Shown here: positions 23,547 to 34,860 of the stretch, in pieces
Layout: each line of letters opens with the position of its first letter
How positions within the stretch are numbered: position 1 is the stretch's first letter
Assembly (NCBI RefSeq): GCF_900005765.1
Contig: NC_041687.1
Span: 186,001 to 250,000 of the forward strand
DNA from: Plasmodium relictum
Lineage: Eukaryota; Apicomplexa; Aconoidasida; Haemosporida; Plasmodiidae
DNA length: 64,000 bases
Direction: 5' to 3'
Position numbers and translations under genes: made by a program
The notes under the pieces: model-generated
Told to the model about the DNA's origin: nothing
Database searches by the model: none
Seen by the model: the letters and a program-made list of their open reading frames with translations, nothing else

Positions 23547-26500
23547 TTAATTATTTTTTTTTTTACTTTTATATGTAAATATATTTATTTTTTGTTTATT
23601 TAAAGACCCTCGACTTCTATTATGAAGATTAGAAAAATGTTTAACACATTCAAAGCTATCATAACCAGAGGAACTTTCATATGAAAAATATTCCTTATCA
23701 CTGTAGTTCATTTTTAATGAATCTTGATATTTTTCATCATATTTACTTAAGTAATTAAAAAAATTCTGTTTATTATCGTTATGACTCTTGTACATATAAT
23801 TACTGTAATAAGAATTTGTATTATTAAAAGGTGTATTTATAATGCTTTTGTAATCACATTTTTTTTTTTGTTGTCTTAGATTAATTTCATGATGGTCATA
23901 TGGAAAACAATTATTTTCTGAAAGGATGTCATTGTAATAGTTGTTATTTTGATTTTCTAAAACATTTTCGTTATTTTTACAATAGGTATTACTATTTTTG
24001 TGAAAATTATCTTCCTTATAATCCATATTGTCATATTTTATATTTCTTTTAAATATTGTACCCTTACAACTATTATCTGAAGGATGATTCAATTCTTGCG
24101 AAAGTATATTTTTTCTATTCTTACAATATTCAGTATATTCCTTGAAATCACCACTTAAAATTTCTTTGTTTGAATCTATTTCTAAATTATTCATCATTTT
24201 TTCTTTTATGTTTCTATATTCTTTAAAAGAGTTCATGTCATCATTATAATTATTTCTTCTTGATAAATAATGATCTTTTTTTTCAATGCCATAAAAGTTT
24301 TTTGATTTTTCCTTAAAAAAGATGTCACTGCAATTATTATTAGGGTTACAAATAGATAAAGACGTATTATAATAAAGATAATTATCTGTATGTTTATGAT
24401 TGTACATATTTGGTAAGTATATATTATTATTATAATTATTATCAGTACGCCTATTTTCATCATACAGAAAGTTCATATTATTATTGAATTCATAATTACT
24501 AGAATCAAATTCTCTTTTATGTTTAACTGAAGGAACAAAAAGAGGATTACGGGCTTCTTTCGGTGTGTTAGGATATTCAGAACCTTTATTTCTATTTAAT
24601 TTTAAAATACTATTATCTGCAATATTTAGAGGAGCAGTAAAGCCAATTTTTTGTGTTGGCAAACGATAAGATATACTTAATAATCTTAATTGCAAAATTA
24701 TAAAATCATAAATATCTGTTCTCAATTCAAAAACTTTTCTCCAATTTCCCCACCCTTCGACACATTTAATCCAAAAACTTATTTCATAAAAATGACCTGG
24801 TTGCAAAGAATAGCCAAAGTATAAATTTTTGGTTTTGCAAAAATCACTAGGCCTACTATCAACAAGAAATTGTAAACTTTTTCTTAATTCTTTAAGAGCT
24901 ACTAATGGTGTATTAATGTCTACTTTAAAAGAAATATCTATATAAGCATTTTTTGAACGACTCTCGTTATAAATTTTCGCATTACTTAATTTCGAATTTT
25001 CATAAATAACTATTTTTCCAGTTGTTGTTTCAAATTCAGTGGTGTATGTTTTGATTTTTTTAATGTACATTGCTTCTCCTCCATCCAATCTTATTCTATC
25101 CCCTATGTTGTAAGGGTTCGAAAAAGCAATAAATATAACCGAAGTTATAAAACTTGTATACATATAACTTAATATAACTGTTACTGCTGTTATAAATGCT
25201 GCACCTGTAACAATAATAGTATCAGCAGATACACCAAAAATAAATAAAAGTACAACTGAAGCTAAAAAAGACATTAATATTGACATTAGTCTTCTTACTA
25301 ATTTTAGAATACTTTCTTGACCTTTTAAACTTTTTATAAATTTTTTTCTACATGTTATTGCTCTTTTTATTGCATTTCTAAACATAATAACATCAATTCT
25401 TCCATGACCAGATAAATCAAATTCTTTCATAAATTCTTCAGCTTCTTCAGGTTTTAAAAACACTTCAATCATTTCTTTGGTTATAAACTCATTACCATTT
25501 ATATTCAACTGCATAGGACTTCTTAAATTCATAACAAACGGGTCATCAATCTCTAATGATATATCTTTTTTTATTCTACTGAGCTTTTCTTTTTTATTTT
25601 TCTTTATACAAAAACAATTTCTCACTTTCATTCTTTTATTTTCTTTAACTTTTTTTACATTTATAGCATCACTCCTTTCTAGTATATTCAATTCTTCATT
25701 TAATAAATGAGACTGATAAAAGAATGCATTTTTATTTGAAGATATTTTATTTTTAATTTTTTTGCTAACTTTACCTATTTCATTTGTATTTCTTTTTTTT
25801 TTATCACTATACATAAAAGAAGCATTCATATCTTTTGTATCTGTTTCTTTATTTGTACCAGTTAAAAAGTTAGCTGTATTATTCAAAATACTTTTCTTTA
25901 GAATCTCTTTTTCACTTAAAGAAGTTCCTAATATTTCTGTTTTTGTAAATTTAATTATATCTTTTTTATTTTCTTCGATAATATCATAATTATCATTTTT
26001 ATTTATAGGATTTATATAAGGATCATGTTTTTCATTTTCTCGTATTTCCTTTTGATGTATAGTATCATTTGTATATTTTTTTTTTAAAACATCTTCAATA
26101 GAAAAGTCTTTTATTTCTATTGTCATACTGTCATAATTCTCTAAATTAATGTAGGAATTTCTTATTTCCCGATTATTTACTTTGACATCATCTTTAATAT
26201 TTGTTTCTATTTTATCATCATTTTTATTATCACCTTTCATTACATTGTTTTTTAGTTCATTATTTCCATTAGGTATTTCTGACAAAGATGGAGTAATATA
26301 TATATTGAATTTTGAATCACTAAGATTCATATTTGTTCTTTCATTAGAATTGGTCTTTTTTTCTTCAACAAACTTTTTTTTATCTTGGTAAGTTAAAGTC
26401 GTATTTTCTATTTTATCAGTAACGTTTAAGTTTTCTTTTTTTTCTTCTATCAATGTTTTTTCATAAATATTTTCCTTTGTTATATTCTTTGTATTATTAT

Positions 26501-28511
26501 GTTTTTGTACTGTTTCTTTGTTATTAAGAGGATTTTTATATCCAGAATCATAATTATTGGCATTAGTATTGGTGTTTCTTATGTTTTCGTCATTTTTATT
26601 ATTATCTATAGCATTTTTTACATCTTTTATTTTTATTTTACGAAATTTATTTAACTTAGATACTGTTCTTTCTTCTTGATCATTCACAGTACTATTTTTT
26701 TCATTTTTACTCTCTAAATTTATTGGTAAATTTTTCTTATGTTCTCTTTGCATTCCTCTTAATGTATCGTTATTATTATCATCATTACTATTAATGTTGT
26801 CTTCTTTTTTTAACAAAATATTTTTTTTTTCTTTATTATCTATTTCATTTATGTTTTTTTCTATTACTTTTTCTTTTCCTTTATTTGGTAAACTAATATT
26901 GTTACTATTCCCAACCTTTCTTCCTTTATTTTTCATTTTTGTTTTATTTTTTGAATTCAAATACTTTTCTTTATTTTCTTCTGAATGCTTCTCTTCACTT
27001 TTTGCATCTTGATCAATATCATGAAAAATATTTTCTAAATTAATTTTCTTTGTTTCCGTGTTTGTTTGTTTTGTTGCGTCATTATATAAAAATCCTTCTT
27101 GCTCTGTTATAATATTAGAAGCTTTATTTAAATTAAAATTTAACTTGTTATTATTTGGTGATAAGTCATCTGATGAGTTATTATTCATAGGAGTTCCTGT
27201 AAAAACATAAGTGTCATTTTTATCTTGATGATACATTTTTAAAGACATTATAATTTGCCTAAAAAAAATTTCACTTCCACTTTTAATGGAGTTTTTATTT
27301 GTTAAAGCGATACTATTATTTAATAAAAATAAAAGAGGAGGAGTATTAACCACATAGTGACAAGCTAACCAATTTTTTATAGAGGAACTTTCAGATTTTA
27401 TAATATTTTTTTCTTCAAAAACTGGTGGTAGCAATAATTTCATTGTATTTTTTTTATTTCTTTTTAAAGGTATTTTACAGCAGGTGCAATTTCTTGGTAA
27501 ATTTTTAAATAATAACAATTCTGCTTTATCTTGTACAAATTTTTTACTTATGTCGTTTGTCTCCAATTGCCTAATTAATTTTTCATCTTGATACAATTCA
27601 TAACCAAATAATGCTCTAATATTTTCCTGCTTATCAGCTACAAACATAAACCATTCAATATTAAATTTACGTAAAGTACCATATTTTCTTAAATATCTTC
27701 CTAATAAATCATGAGCATTCATTAAAAAGCCAAGCTCAAAAATGAAAGAAATAATAGATAAAAAAAGTAATCGTGCTGCAAAAACTATATATAATAATAT
27801 AGGAAAAGTAATTAACCAATGTATACTATATAAAAATTTAAAGGGGTTATCTATATCTCTATATCCAAATATTCTTAAGACATAATGGTCGCTGCTTTTA
27901 TCTACTCCATTTTTTAAAATTAGATTACTTCTCCAATAGATAATTTGAACAGATGACCATAATAAATAAACTAATTCAGGATCTACTGTATTATAGAAAG
28001 CGGCACATAATGCACTTGGCTGTAACAATTTTTCTAATATAACTTTTTGAACTATTGCATGAAAGATCATTAACATAACAAAGGAAACAATATTTACTCC
28101 TAGAATTAAAAAACTGCAGTATATACTACCAAATATAAAACTTCTATCATATTTTGGCTCTGTTATAGGATCATGAACATTTGGTTCTGATAAATAACTT
28201 AAACCTACACATAGAACAATCAAATTCATAATAAAATGAATAAAAAACCATAATCCTGGTGATAAATCTGGAAAAATTATCGATATTATTCGAAGTATTA
28301 TATCTCCAATTGTTTCATTTTCGCTTTCATCTTCCTCTTCTTCTTCTTCTTGTAAAAATTGAGGATTATATGAAGATTTCTGAATATATAAATTTAAAGC
28401 ATTTATTCTGTCTTGTTTGTTTATATACGATCTAGAGATATCCATCGTCATTGATTGAGGGTATTTTGTTTTTGAATTGCTCTTAAAATGTTCATCTTTC
28501 ATTTCATTCAT
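23547..28511 (-). CDS. MscS-family mechanosensitive ion channel with EF-hand (1654 aa)
   Basis: A membrane channel of the small-conductance mechanosensitive family, probably opening under membrane tension. An acidic Glu-rich N terminus precedes at least three or four membrane segments between about residues 80 and 270 (for example WFFIHFIMNLIVLCVGL; LLYIVFAARLLFLSIISF). A very long Asn/Lys-rich insert runs from about 420 to 1000. An EF-hand-like loop (FDLSGHGRIDVIMF) sits at about 1030. The MscS core at about 1070-1290 contains the pore helix ITAVTVILSYMYTSF and the beta domain (SNPYNIGDRIRLDGGEA, conserved PYNIGDRI). A disordered tail follows. An EF-hand just before the pore is the arrangement of fungal Msy1/Msy2 channels, which sit in the ER. 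Typical MscS-like proteins are 700-1100 residues, so the inserts account for the size. The start ATG is at 28511, with a second Met at codon 4. Confidence 0.93.
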   Translation of the reverse strand: MNEMKDEHFKSNSKTKYPQSMTMDISRSYINKQDRINALNLYIQKSSYNPQFLQEEEEEEDESENETIGDIILRIISIIFPDLSPGLWFFIHFIMNLIVLCVGLSYLSEPNVHDPITEPKYDRSFIFGSIYCSFLILGVNIVSFVMLMIFHAIVQKVILEKLLQPSALCAAFYNTVDPELVYLLWSSVQIIYWRSNLILKNGVDKSSDHYVLRIFGYRDIDNPFKFLYSIHWLITFPILLYIVFAARLLFLSIISFIFELGFLMNAHDLLGRYLRKYGTLRKFNIEWFMFVADKQENIRALFGYELYQDEKLIRQLETNDISKKFVQDKAELLLFKNLPRNCTCCKIPLKRNKKNTMKLLLPPVFEEKNIIKSESSSIKNWLACHYVVNTPPLLFLLNNSIALTNKNSIKSGSEIFFRQIIMSLKMYHQDKNDTYVFTGTPMNNNSSDDLSPNNNKLNFNLNKASNIITEQEGFLYNDATKQTNTETKKINLENIFHDIDQDAKSEEKHSEENKEKYLNSKNKTKMKNKGRKVGNSNNISLPNKGKEKVIEKNINEIDNKEKKNILLKKEDNINSNDDNNNDTLRGMQREHKKNLPINLESKNEKNSTVNDQEERTVSKLNKFRKIKIKDVKNAIDNNKNDENIRNTNTNANNYDSGYKNPLNNKETVQKHNNTKNITKENIYEKTLIEEKKENLNVTDKIENTTLTYQDKKKFVEEKKTNSNERTNMNLSDSKFNIYITPSLSEIPNGNNELKNNVMKGDNKNDDKIETNIKDDVKVNNREIRNSYINLENYDSMTIEIKDFSIEDVLKKKYTNDTIHQKEIRENEKHDPYINPINKNDNYDIIEENKKDIIKFTKTEILGTSLSEKEILKKSILNNTANFLTGTNKETDTKDMNASFMYSDKKKRNTNEIGKVSKKIKNKISSNKNAFFYQSHLLNEELNILERSDAINVKKVKENKRMKVRNCFCIKKNKKEKLSRIKKDISLEIDDPFVMNLRSPMQLNINGNEFITKEMIEVFLKPEEAEEFMKEFDLSGHGRIDVIMFRNAIKRAITCRKKFIKSLKGQESILKLVRRLMSILMSFLASVVLLFIFGVSADTIIVTGAAFITAVTVILSYMYTSFITSVIFIAFSNPYNIGDRIRLDGGEAMYIKKIKTYTTEFETTTGKIVIYENSKLSNAKIYNESRSKNAYIDISFKVDINTPLVALKELRKSLQFLVDSRPSDFCKTKNLYFGYSLQPGHFYEISFWIKCVEGWGNWRKVFELRTDIYDFIILQLRLLSISYRLPTQKIGFTAPLNIADNSILKLNRNKGSEYPNTPKEARNPLFVPSVKHKREFDSSNYEFNNNMNFLYDENRRTDNNYNNNIYLPNMYNHKHTDNYLYYNTSLSICNPNNNCSDIFFKEKSKNFYGIEKKDHYLSRRNNYNDDMNSFKEYRNIKEKMMNNLEIDSNKEILSGDFKEYTEYCKNRKNILSQELNHPSDNSCKGTIFKRNIKYDNMDYKEDNFHKNSNTYCKNNENVLENQNNNYYNDILSENNCFPYDHHEINLRQQKKKCDYKSIINTPFNNTNSYYSNYMYKSHNDNKQNFFNYLSKYDEKYQDSLKMNYSDKEYFSYESSSGYDSFECVKHFSNLHNRSRGSLNKQKINIFTYKSKKKNN

Positions 28512-29459
28512 TTTTTTAGCTGTTTTTTTTTTTTTTAATTATATAATTTCTGTTTTATTCTTTTCTAAGTTTTCCTTTTATTTGTACTATATATTATTTC
28601 CCCCTGTTTTCCTATTTTCCTTTTGCTAGTTTTTATTATTTTTTTTTTTTTTTTAATTTTTGCTTCTTTTTAATATATTTAATTTATTATTTTAATTTCT
28701 TTTAACAGCTCTTTTATTGTCTCTTAATTTTTCTCTATTTTCTTTCAAATTTTCTTCTTTTTTATTATAAATTTTTTTCCTTTTTCTTTTCTTGTCCCTT
28801 TACCTAAATTATTTTGTCTTTATTCAGTTTAATTACTTTTCTATAAAGTTTAAAATTTTTAAGATTTCAACAGTAAAAAAAGAAACTTTTAGACAAAAAA
28901 ATTCTTCATTATACAGAAAAAGAAAATCTTTTTTTTTTTTAGACGGAATATATACTTCATAAATTTATGTAAATAACTAAAAATATATCACAAAAATGTA
29001 AAAAATTTATTAAAATGTATATATATTTATGCGTTAAAGATTATATTTTATAAAATTATTTTTCTTCATTATCTTTTTTTAAAGTATAATCAGGATTTAT
29101 AAGTGTAAAGCAAAAGTTTTATTATGGCCTTTTTTATTTATTCCTATTTTACATTCTTTTTTTTCTTTTTTTTTTAAAGCTCAGTATTTATTAAAATAAA
29201 TACATTCTTCAATTGTTTTCATATATTATACTCTTATTGGAAATTAAAGTATAGATATTCATAAAACAGTTTATTATAGATAATATTTTTATAATGTATA
29301 ATAATACACCTAATTAGGTATTAATAATAAGAGAAATTAAATGAACTGATTTGACAGTATATAACTTTTAAAAATATATTTGATTCATATATTTTATAAA
29401 ATTTGACAGTATGTTGAAGGCTTTGAATTTAGAAAAAAAAAATGTGGTTATATAGCATT

Positions 29460-29461
<2 letters not shown>

Positions 29462-29506
<45 letters not shown>
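29462..29506. repeat. (AT)n microsatellite
   Basis: About 22 uninterrupted AT units in the MscS/IWS1 divergent intergenic region. Confidence 0.9.
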
Positions 29507-29507
<1 letters not shown>

Positions 29508-31142
29508 ACTTAAAATATTTAAATTCCGAGCAATTCAAGTGAAAAAATGTTGACAAAAAAAAAAAAAAAAAAAAAAAAAAATAAAATTAAGCATTTTAAT
29601 CTTAAATTTTTTAAGTTGTATAATAAATGTACAGAAAAAAAAAAAGATAAAGAATTTAATTTTGCATCAAGTATACAATTATATGCTTGGTCATATTTTT
29701 CATTATAGGGAAAGAACCATTAAATACATAATTTTAATATAAAATGCGATATTTTTTTTTTTCTACTTCTGAATAAATAAAAAAAAAATTTAATTTATAT
29801 TTTTAAGCTTATTTTTATCAATTATTTATGACTAAAAAATTCTCAACTTTCTGAAACCGGTGTTTTTTATGTAATTTTAGAAGTGTTTTTAATAAATTAA
29901 AAATATTCATAGACTAAAATTTCAAAAAATTGTAAAGGAATATACATGTGCAATTAATATATAAATCTTTTAATTCTGTTTAATCATATGCTTTACATTT
30001 TACTAAAAAAAAAAAGGAAAATTTTATATTCACAGTTTAAACATGCTTTCAATAAGTGTTTTAATATTATAAAAATAACAATATTTTTTATTTCAAATAT
30101 ATTATATATTCTGTCAATGGTATACTAATGTGATACGAAATAAATCATTTATAAAAAATATTGATTAAAAAGAAAAATAATAAAAAAAATATTTCTTTTG
30201 AAGAGTTTTTGTATCACAAATTTGTTTTATTTTTGATATTTTAAAAATATTTTATTTAAAAATAGTATGTAAACATTAAAATAAAAATATACTTAAGTTG
30301 GTTCTTACAAAAATACGGTCAGTAAAAAGGAAATAAAGATTAAGCTTACTTTTTTATTATTACATATTTAAAAAAGGAATAATATGTTTAAAGAATGAAT
30401 ATTATTCTTGTAATATCAATATTCAACAAAATTTTTTTTTTTAAATTAATTTTATTATTATTTTTTTTTTTTTTAATAAATCTCAATCAAAGAATATGTA
30501 TATATATATATATTTTATATAAACTTAAAACAAAAAAATTACTAGATCCTTTCTTAAGAATTAAATTTTAAAAGTTTGATTGCACACTATTTTTTTAAAG
30601 AAATAAAGTGGAATATCTTTTAGAAAAAAATATGTGAAAAAGTTACATGCGCTTTATTAATAGTTCATATATATTATTTAAAAAAAAAAAAAAAAAAGTG
30701 CTTTTAAAAAAAAAATAAAAAAAAAAATTATATACCATTTTAATACTTATTACTTTAATAACGTTTAATTATAAATAATAAAAAAATATATTTTATTGTT
30801 ATTAAATTTTTAAAATTTTGACATTTTAATTTATATTTGTAAACATATTTTTTTGTGAACTATTATTTTTTTCTTGTCATTTAAGTTAAATTCATGAAAA
30901 GTCACCATCAATAGCCCATAAAGTACATTTCAAATTTTATAATTTATTTTATTTTTTTGAGTAATAAATATCTAAAAAATTTTAAAATTTTTTACTAAGA
31001 ATTTTTTAGAAATTGCTTATGCTAAAAAATAAATTTATTTAACCAAAGCATAAAAGCATTAAAAAATATATTAAGGAATTTGCATAGCTTATTTTTTTTT
31101 TTTTTATATATATATATTAAATTATACATTACTAAATTTAAT

Positions 31143-31144
<2 letters not shown>

Positions 31145-31188
<44 letters not shown>
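31145..31188. repeat. (AT)n microsatellite
   Basis: About 22 AT units, roughly 310 bp upstream of the IWS1 start. It produces an artefactual Tyr-Ile repeat frame on the minus strand. Confidence 0.9.
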
Positions 31189-31496
31189 CTATTTCTATAA
31201 AAAAATTAATATATAAAAAATTATGATGAATTAATGATATTGGGATGATCATTTTTTAAAATATAAATAATTATGATAACGAATTAAACAATTTTAACAA
31301 AAATAACTACGACTCTTTTATGATATTACGTGAACAAATAAAAAAATATATTAAAGAGACAAAAGTAATTAGATGTAAATAAAAAAAAAAAAAAAAAAGC
31401 AAGGATTTCACAGCAACTTCAGATAATGAGTTAATTTTTTTTGAACAAGATATTGAAAAAATTAAAATTCTAAAAATCTAAAAAAGAAAAAAAAAA

Positions 31497-33266
31497 ATGG
31501 AAATGAATATAAATAAGAATATAGATGAATCATTGAAAATTTCCAAGTTAGGCGATGATGAAAATGATTTAGAAGGAAACAACGAAGAAAATGTTCAAGA
31601 AAAAACGAAATTATTAAACTTACATGTAGAGGAGAAAAAACAGGAAACAAAATATGAAAAAGAAGAGGTCCAAGAGATACAAGAGGAAGGAGACATAAAA
31701 GAAGGAAACAATGAAGAGCAACTTGAGGATGAAAATGAGGAAGAACAAGAATATGAAAATGAAGAGGAACATGAAGATGAAAATGAAGAAGATGAAGAAA
31801 AAATAGAAGTAAATATGGAATATGTAGAGGAACATAGAAATAAAGTTAATTTCAATGAAAAATATGTGGGGGATAAAGAAGATTGTAGTAATAATTTTAA
31901 AAATTATTCATCTAATAACAATGTTTTCACAAATGAACGGATAACAGAAGAAAATAATAATAGTTCTTATGAAGAGCTAATTAACAAAAAACAACAAAAC
32001 GCTGAAGACACATTATGTTTTGATAAAAATGAAAACGAAGAAATACTAGACAATAATGACAATACAATGAAAACTAATATAGTTAATGATGGTGTATCTG
32101 AAGAGTTATTAAACAAGAACAAAAGAAAAGAAAAATTTAATAAAAAAAAAAGAAATTTAAGTGGTAATGAAAGTAATGAAACAAAAAATGACGATACAGA
32201 TGATAAAATATTAAGAAAAAAAAAAAAAAAAATGTTACGATTAAAAAAAAATAAATATATCGATAATGCAGCTGAAGAAGAAGAGAAAAATAAAGAAGAG
32301 CAAGATGATGAAATGAGTAGTGATAATGATATTAACAAAAAAAAGAAATATATTTCAAAGAAAATGGACCATAGTGATATAATTTTAGATGAAGAGTATG
32401 AAATGGAAAACGACGATTCCAATAAATCACAAAAGAAAAAAAAAAATTATTTTGATGAAATATTAGAAAATTTAAAATTTAGAAGAAAAAGGGCACCTAA
32501 AATTTCAGAAGACGATGGCCTTCAGTATTGTGAAAATGTTTTAAATCAAATGATTTTAGTTCATGAGCAGGATATGAAAAATATGAAAGAAAGAAAACCA
32601 GCAACATCAAAGCTTCAAATAATTGACGAAGTTTGCAAAATTTTAACAAAACCTAAATGGAAGCCTTTCTTTATGAAGTTAAATATATATCATGTTTTAG
32701 CATTGTGGTTAATGCCAACATCAAAAAACACTTTGCCAAATTTTACAATTAGAACTAATTTATTAAAAGTCATTCAACAGTTACCAATAACTATTAAGTC
32801 ATTAAGGGGAAGTCAGCTAGGAAAAATAATGACTTATCTTCATTCACATAAAGATGAAACAGAAGAAAATAAAAAGTTAATAAGAAGTATTTTACAAAAT
32901 TGGATGGGTCCAATCATAGGAATAAATACTAATTATAAGCAATTTTTAAAAGAAAGACAAAAAAAAATTATGGAAAATCCAGAATTTCATAAAAAGGTTC
33001 TTGAGAAAGCAAAGACTTTAATACCAGATTCTATTTGTATAGAAAAAGAAGAAGAGCAAAATGAATTCAAAAGACATGCAACTATACCTTATAATAGTGA
33101 ATGCTCCTTTCTAATTAATGTTCCTTCATCCGTTCCTAATTCTACTAAAAGAAATATTCCAAAGAGTAAAATTAAGAGACTAACGGATAGTATGAAATTA
33201 AACAAGAGATTTAGAAAAACTCAAAAAGTATCAATTGAAGGTAAAGGAGTCGCCGTTGCACCTTAA
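31497..33266 (+). CDS. IWS1: IWS1-like transcription elongation factor (Spn1)
   Basis: IWS1/Spn1 binds Spt6 and RNA polymerase II and acts in elongation and mRNA export in the nucleus. This 589-residue protein has a long acidic N-terminal half (Glu/Asp/Asn, including repeated blocks such as EDENEEEQEYENEEEHE) interspersed with lysine clusters. The folded TFIIS N-terminal-like domain lies at about residues 345-480. Key stretches are KLQIIDEVCKILTKPKWKPF, LNIYHVLALWLMP, LPNFTIRTNLLKVIQQLPI, LRGSQLGKIMTYLHSHKDET and ILQNWMGPI, all matching the IWS1 family core. The C-terminal tail contains RHATIPYNS, as in other IWS1 proteins. The start is the first ATG of the frame. The C terminus ends GKGVAVAP. 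Confidence 0.93.
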   Translation: MEMNINKNIDESLKISKLGDDENDLEGNNEENVQEKTKLLNLHVEEKKQETKYEKEEVQEIQEEGDIKEGNNEEQLEDENEEEQEYENEEEHEDENEEDEEKIEVNMEYVEEHRNKVNFNEKYVGDKEDCSNNFKNYSSNNNVFTNERITEENNNSSYEELINKKQQNAEDTLCFDKNENEEILDNNDNTMKTNIVNDGVSEELLNKNKRKEKFNKKKRNLSGNESNETKNDDTDDKILRKKKKKMLRLKKNKYIDNAAEEEEKNKEEQDDEMSSDNDINKKKKYISKKMDHSDIILDEEYEMENDDSNKSQKKKKNYFDEILENLKFRRKRAPKISEDDGLQYCENVLNQMILVHEQDMKNMKERKPATSKLQIIDEVCKILTKPKWKPFFMKLNIYHVLALWLMPTSKNTLPNFTIRTNLLKVIQQLPITIKSLRGSQLGKIMTYLHSHKDETEENKKLIRSILQNWMGPIIGINTNYKQFLKERQKKIMENPEFHKKVLEKAKTLIPDSICIEKEEEQNEFKRHATIPYNSECSFLINVPSSVPNSTKRNIPKSKIKRLTDSMKLNKRFRKTQKVSIEGKGVAVAP

Positions 33267-34860
33267 ATATTTAGGAGTATAGAATATTAATAAAGAATTT
33301 ATACTCAAAAATAGGAAAAGTATATATATAAAATACTATAAATATATATATATAAACTCCATAAAATGTATATATAAAAATATAAATATATGTAAACAAT
33401 TTTGTATTACCACTTAAGATTTTATTTTTTTTTTTTAAAGCTTTTAAATTTTTAGTATATCTCTATAAAATGTTGTGAAATATCACAATTTTTTTGAATT
33501 TTCTTTTTTTTTATATTTTGGGAAAAATGTTAAAATAAACATATTTTTTATTTTTTGTTTTAATGATTCTATAATTATTGATGATTAGACAAAAGAAGAT
33601 CCTTTTTACACAGAATAAGCAATTTTCAAAAAAAAAAAAAAAAAAGCAGGAAATTACTCATAATGTAAAAATAAAGCATAAACTAATTTAACTTTTTTAT
33701 TTATTTTTCTTCTTTTTCTTTTTTTATATTTTTTTCTCTATCTTTTTCTTTTTTTTAAATGATTAAGAGTAAACATTTACTTTAATAAATAATAAACTGT
33801 TTTGATTATTTTAATAATATAGTAGATAAAATATTTATATAAAAAATAAAGACTTATTTTTTATAAACATATTATGTTCTCTGTTGATTTTTTTTTTTTT
33901 TTGTTATGGTAAATCGCGATTTACAAAAGGTTATTTTAAAAAATTGAAAAAAAATACATTTACAATATTCAATGATAAATATATTTTTAAAGATGATATC
34001 AAAAAAATGGTAGGAACTAAGAAGATAGTGTATGTGTACACAAAATAGTTTTACGATAATATTAATTAATATTAAATCCATTTATAGTTGTCCTTTTTTT
34101 TTTAAATTATATATTTATCGTGGGAAAATATAGGGATATGCAAAAGATACAAAAAAAATCTTTTAATGTGCATACTTGTGCAACTATAATTAAAAAAAAA
34201 AAAATTATTAATATTATTAAAATATAAGAAATGAGCATAAATTAAATAGCATGATCAAAAATGTAGAAATAATACCTATTACTATTTCTTTAAAATAATT
34301 CTTCTAATATTTACATTCCATTATTGTTATTAAAACTATATTCTAAATAACTTTTTTAAGAAAATTTGCTCTTTTTTAATATTAAAAAGAAATAATATAA
34401 AAAATTTACTTAAATAAATGAAAAAAATACCATAAAATTAAAATATTTGAATATTTCGATATTTTATATATATATATATATTATATTTAAAACGTTTGGT
34501 AATTTAATACACTTTTTTTTTATTGTTATATACTTGATATTTTTAGTTAACTTTCTATTTTATTTTTTATTTCCTTATATTAATTGTAAAATAATCTATG
34601 GATAAGTTTCTACAGCACGTTAGAAAAGAAAAAGAAGATATGAAAATGTATATTTTAATATTTCTATATTAATTTTAATAATAGATGAAATAAAAATAAT
34701 TTAGTTTATTATTTATTAATAACAAAAAAAAAAAAATTATTATTAAACATTAAAAGAATAGTATGATATTTAAATCGCAGTTCTCACAAAATGCCATTTG
34801 CTATACTTTGTAGGATATATATGAAGAATATAAGATAAAAAAGAAAAAGCTTTGAAGAAA
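33267..34860. other. Intergenic between IWS1 and the Asn-rich gene
   Basis: IWS1 3' flank and upstream region of the next gene. A perfect 16-bp palindrome GTAAATCGCGATTTAC lies at 33909-33924. Two GTGCA words occur near 34167 and 34178. No exon was found. Confidence 0.55.
33909..33924. repeat. Perfect 16-bp palindrome with a TCGCGA core
   Basis: GTAAATCGCGATTTAC reads the same on both strands. Its two CpG dinucleotides stand out in sequence this A+T-rich. It may be a dimeric factor site or chance. Confidence 0.6.

Larger units (their letters stand above)
28512..31496. promoter_or_regulatory. Divergent intergenic region (MscS / IWS1)
   Basis: Three kilobases between two divergent start codons, so it must hold both promoters. 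It contains (AT)n runs at about 29462-29506 and 31145-31188, a poly(A) run near 29560-29582, and a 12-bp direct repeat ATTTGACAGTAT at 29349-29360 and 29401-29412. No coding exon is supported. Confidence 0.55.
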
